A DNA stretch of 64,000 nt from Chaetoderma sp. LZ-2023a (Eukaryota > Mollusca > Caudofoveata > Chaetodermatida > Chaetodermatidae). The stretch covers positions 19,569,722 through 19,633,721 of the forward strand of contig CM067372.1 in the NCBI GenBank assembly GCA_034401795.1, in the 5' to 3' direction. Position numbers and translations under genes: made by a program. Under the pieces are notes generated by a model. The model was not told the DNA's origin. It did no database searches and worked only from the letters and a program-made list of their open reading frames with translations. Below, piece by piece: positions 62,435 through 64,000 of the stretch. How positions within the stretch are numbered: position 1 is the first letter of the stretch; each line of letters begins with the position of its first letter.

Positions 62435-63590
62435 ATTCAACTAAGATATATTTTCACAACCTTACGGGATCGAGAGTGTGTTATAAAACAGCCAAATAGA
62501 GAGCCGAGTAGTAGGGCTGGGGTCAAAATGATACCACCTCCTTCAACTGGCAGCCATTCGGCGATCCGTGGCCCCCACCGCCCTCTTAATCCCTGGGGGA
62601 CTTAGGGTTGTTGAGACATGTGGTTGGTATGCCTCTAAATGATGCCTCAGTGATTAAGAGGGCACTGGGGGGGCCACGGATCGCCGAACGGCTGCCAGTT
62701 GAGGGAGGTGGTATCATTTTAATCCCGAACATACTACTACCACACATAATAGGGTCTGAACGCCCGTTTAGAGACAAGCATCCACAGTGATATACACCGA
62801 CCACGACATGTCTCAACAACCCTATGCCCCAGGGATTGAGAGGGTGGTGGGGGCCACGCATCGCCGAACGGCTGTCAGTTGAGGGAGGTAGTATCATTTT
62901 AATTCCAACCCTACTAGTCAAAATGATACCACCTCCCTCAACTGGCAGCCGTTCAATCCCTGGGGGGCATAGGGTTGTTGAGACAATTTTTCGTGGTCGA
63001 GATGGGATCTGCTGACATGGAAGGCCGTGGCGAATATAAAACTCCCGTGCGGACCCCACTGTCCGGGAGAAACTCCTCAGGATACCGGCCAGTGGCCGGC
63101 CTCTATTCTGACCGGTGTCATGAGGAGGTTTTTCTATCTGCGGGTTTTTAGTATTTTTTTATTATTAGTTTTTTTCTTGTAACCTATCCTACCTATCTTG
63201 TGTTCCTATCCTACATATCCTACCTATCTCTTTTGTACCTATCCTACCTATCTTACCCTGTTGCTATTCCAGCCGGCCGGTGGTGCTTTTACCCCGCACT
63301 GGGGGGGGGGGGGTGTCACGGTGGGCCTACCCCGGCCCTAGTCTTACCTAGTTTTTTGAGTGGATTTGAGCCCCAGTCTGCAGCCGGGGACTGCTATGCA
63401 ATTCGATGACTGCGGCTCTATTGATAGACCTACCGCGACACCGTTAAGATCTCGACTCTTAGTAACTTTATCTCTGAGTGTGAGTTGTGAAATCGCTGTT
63501 ACGCGTTATCTCGAAGTGATGTCAAGATCTAGTGTGAGTCGAGCCTGATAGCGCAGCAACGCACATAACTTATCAGCTATATTGATTAAT
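62435..63590. repeat. Alternating inverted repeats and low-complexity DNA
   Basis: Four copies of a segment of about 80-110 bp with ATGATACCACCTCC, CAACTGGCAGCC and GGGTTGTTGAGACA lie at about 62525-62632 (+), 62652-62735 (-), 62801-62910 (-) and 62916-62985 (+). An inverted pair CTCCTCAGGATACCGG / CCGGTGTCATGAGGAG is at 63074-63130. CCTA/CTAT-rich simple sequence follows (63180-63260), and G12 near 63301. No gene. Confidence 0.7.
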
Positions 63591-63591
63591 G

Positions 63592-63668
63592 CCTACATGG
63601 CCGAGATAGTTAATGCGTTTGTATTATACACTTAAAATCACAGGTTCAAATCTCGTTATGTGTTATTA
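63592..63668 (+). other. tRNA-like (Leu/Ser-type) remnant or SINE head
   Basis: TGGCCGAGATAGTTAATGCG resembles the A box/D arm of tRNA-Leu or -Ser, and GGTTCAAATCTC about 35 bp later resembles the B box/T arm. The acceptor stem pairs poorly, so a working tRNA is unlikely. Confidence 0.4.
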
Positions 63669-64000
63669 GCAAATGGTAAAATCACAGGTTCAAATCTCAT
63701 TATGTGTTATTAGCAAATGGTAAAATCACAGGTTCAAATCTCGTTATGTGTTATTAGCAAATGGTAAAATCACAGGTTCAAATCTCATTATGTGTTATTA
63801 GCAAATGGTAAAATCACAGGTTCAAATCTCGTTATGTGTTATTAGCAAATGGTAAAATCACAGGTTCAAATCTCATTATGTGTTATTAGCAAATGGTAAA
63901 ATCACAGGTTCAAATCTCGTTATGTGTTATTAGCAAATGGTAAAATCACAGGTTCAAATCTCGTTATGTGTTATTAGCAAATGGTAAAATCACAGGTTCA
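63634..64000 (+). repeat. 44-bp tandem repeat with B-box-like motif
   Basis: About 8.3 units of 44 bp with AAAATCACAGGTTCAAATCT and GTGTTATTAGCAAATGGT, alternating CTCG/CTCA in several units. It continues past the window edge. Each unit repeats the T-arm-like part of the preceding tRNA-like sequence. Confidence 0.92.

Noticed and set aside
63592..63668. Functional tRNA-Leu or tRNA-Ser gene
   Set aside because: Acceptor stem pairs poorly and no convincing anticodon arm could be drawn; kept only as tRNA-like.
63634..64000. CRISPR-like array
   Set aside because: Units are identical and contiguous with no variable spacers, in an animal genome; a tandem repeat.

Overview
The window is animal genomic DNA. 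It has spliced host genes with GT-AG introns, dense retrotransposons, minisatellites and one run of exactly 500 N. The abundance of tyrosine-recombinase (DIRS-like) elements, and long repeats bounded by CTCACCTGG / CCAGGTGAGC, suggest a mollusc, perhaps a bivalve. That is inference; no species-diagnostic sequence is visible.

Two host genes point away from each other. On the minus strand, six consecutive exons of IFT140 (intraflagellar transport complex A) lie at 30354-30259, 29299-29167, 28852-28709, 27101-26973, 17712-17530 and 796-584. They join in phase and encode part of the C-terminal TPR-like region. On the plus strand, three exons of NTAN1 (N-terminal asparagine amidohydrolase) lie at 46625-46730, 48835-48900 and 51265-51373. 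The 5' half of IFT140 and the first exon of NTAN1 should lie between 30.4 and 46.6 kb but were not found; that interval holds the N gap.

Most of the rest is mobile DNA. Six DIRS-like elements (E1-E6) of two families are present. E1 (family 1, 3747-10542) has intact open frames and is inserted in E2 (family 2, 1612-15447), which itself sits in an older repeat in one IFT140 intron. E3 (family 2 variant, 17995-25460) is a decayed copy in another intron and carries a Tc1 transposon. E6 is only an end, cut by the gap. E4 (family 1, 51575-57418) and E5 (family 2, 57419-62434) lie end to end in an NTAN1 intron. Each element has gag-like, RT/RNase H and tyrosine recombinase genes, inverted terminal repeats and an internal complementary region equal to the joined termini. 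All six lie in the sense direction of the host gene around them.

Between the host genes lies a three-level nest. A 59-bp minisatellite holds an L2/CR1-like LINE fragment, which holds an 11.3-kb Ty3/gypsy-type LTR element with an env-like gene (33509-44769), bounded by 4-bp target duplications and near-identical 1.53-kb LTRs. Short foldback (MITE-like) elements are scattered through the introns. The right edge has alternating inverted repeats and a 44-bp tandem array that looks derived from a tRNA-like sequence.

The most notable observations concern the DIRS elements: a conserved tiny spliced first exon for gag, a conserved asymmetric joint-site geometry, a sense-strand oligo-G tract at a fixed distance from the internal complementary region, and a recombinase frame open across nearly the whole RT gene.
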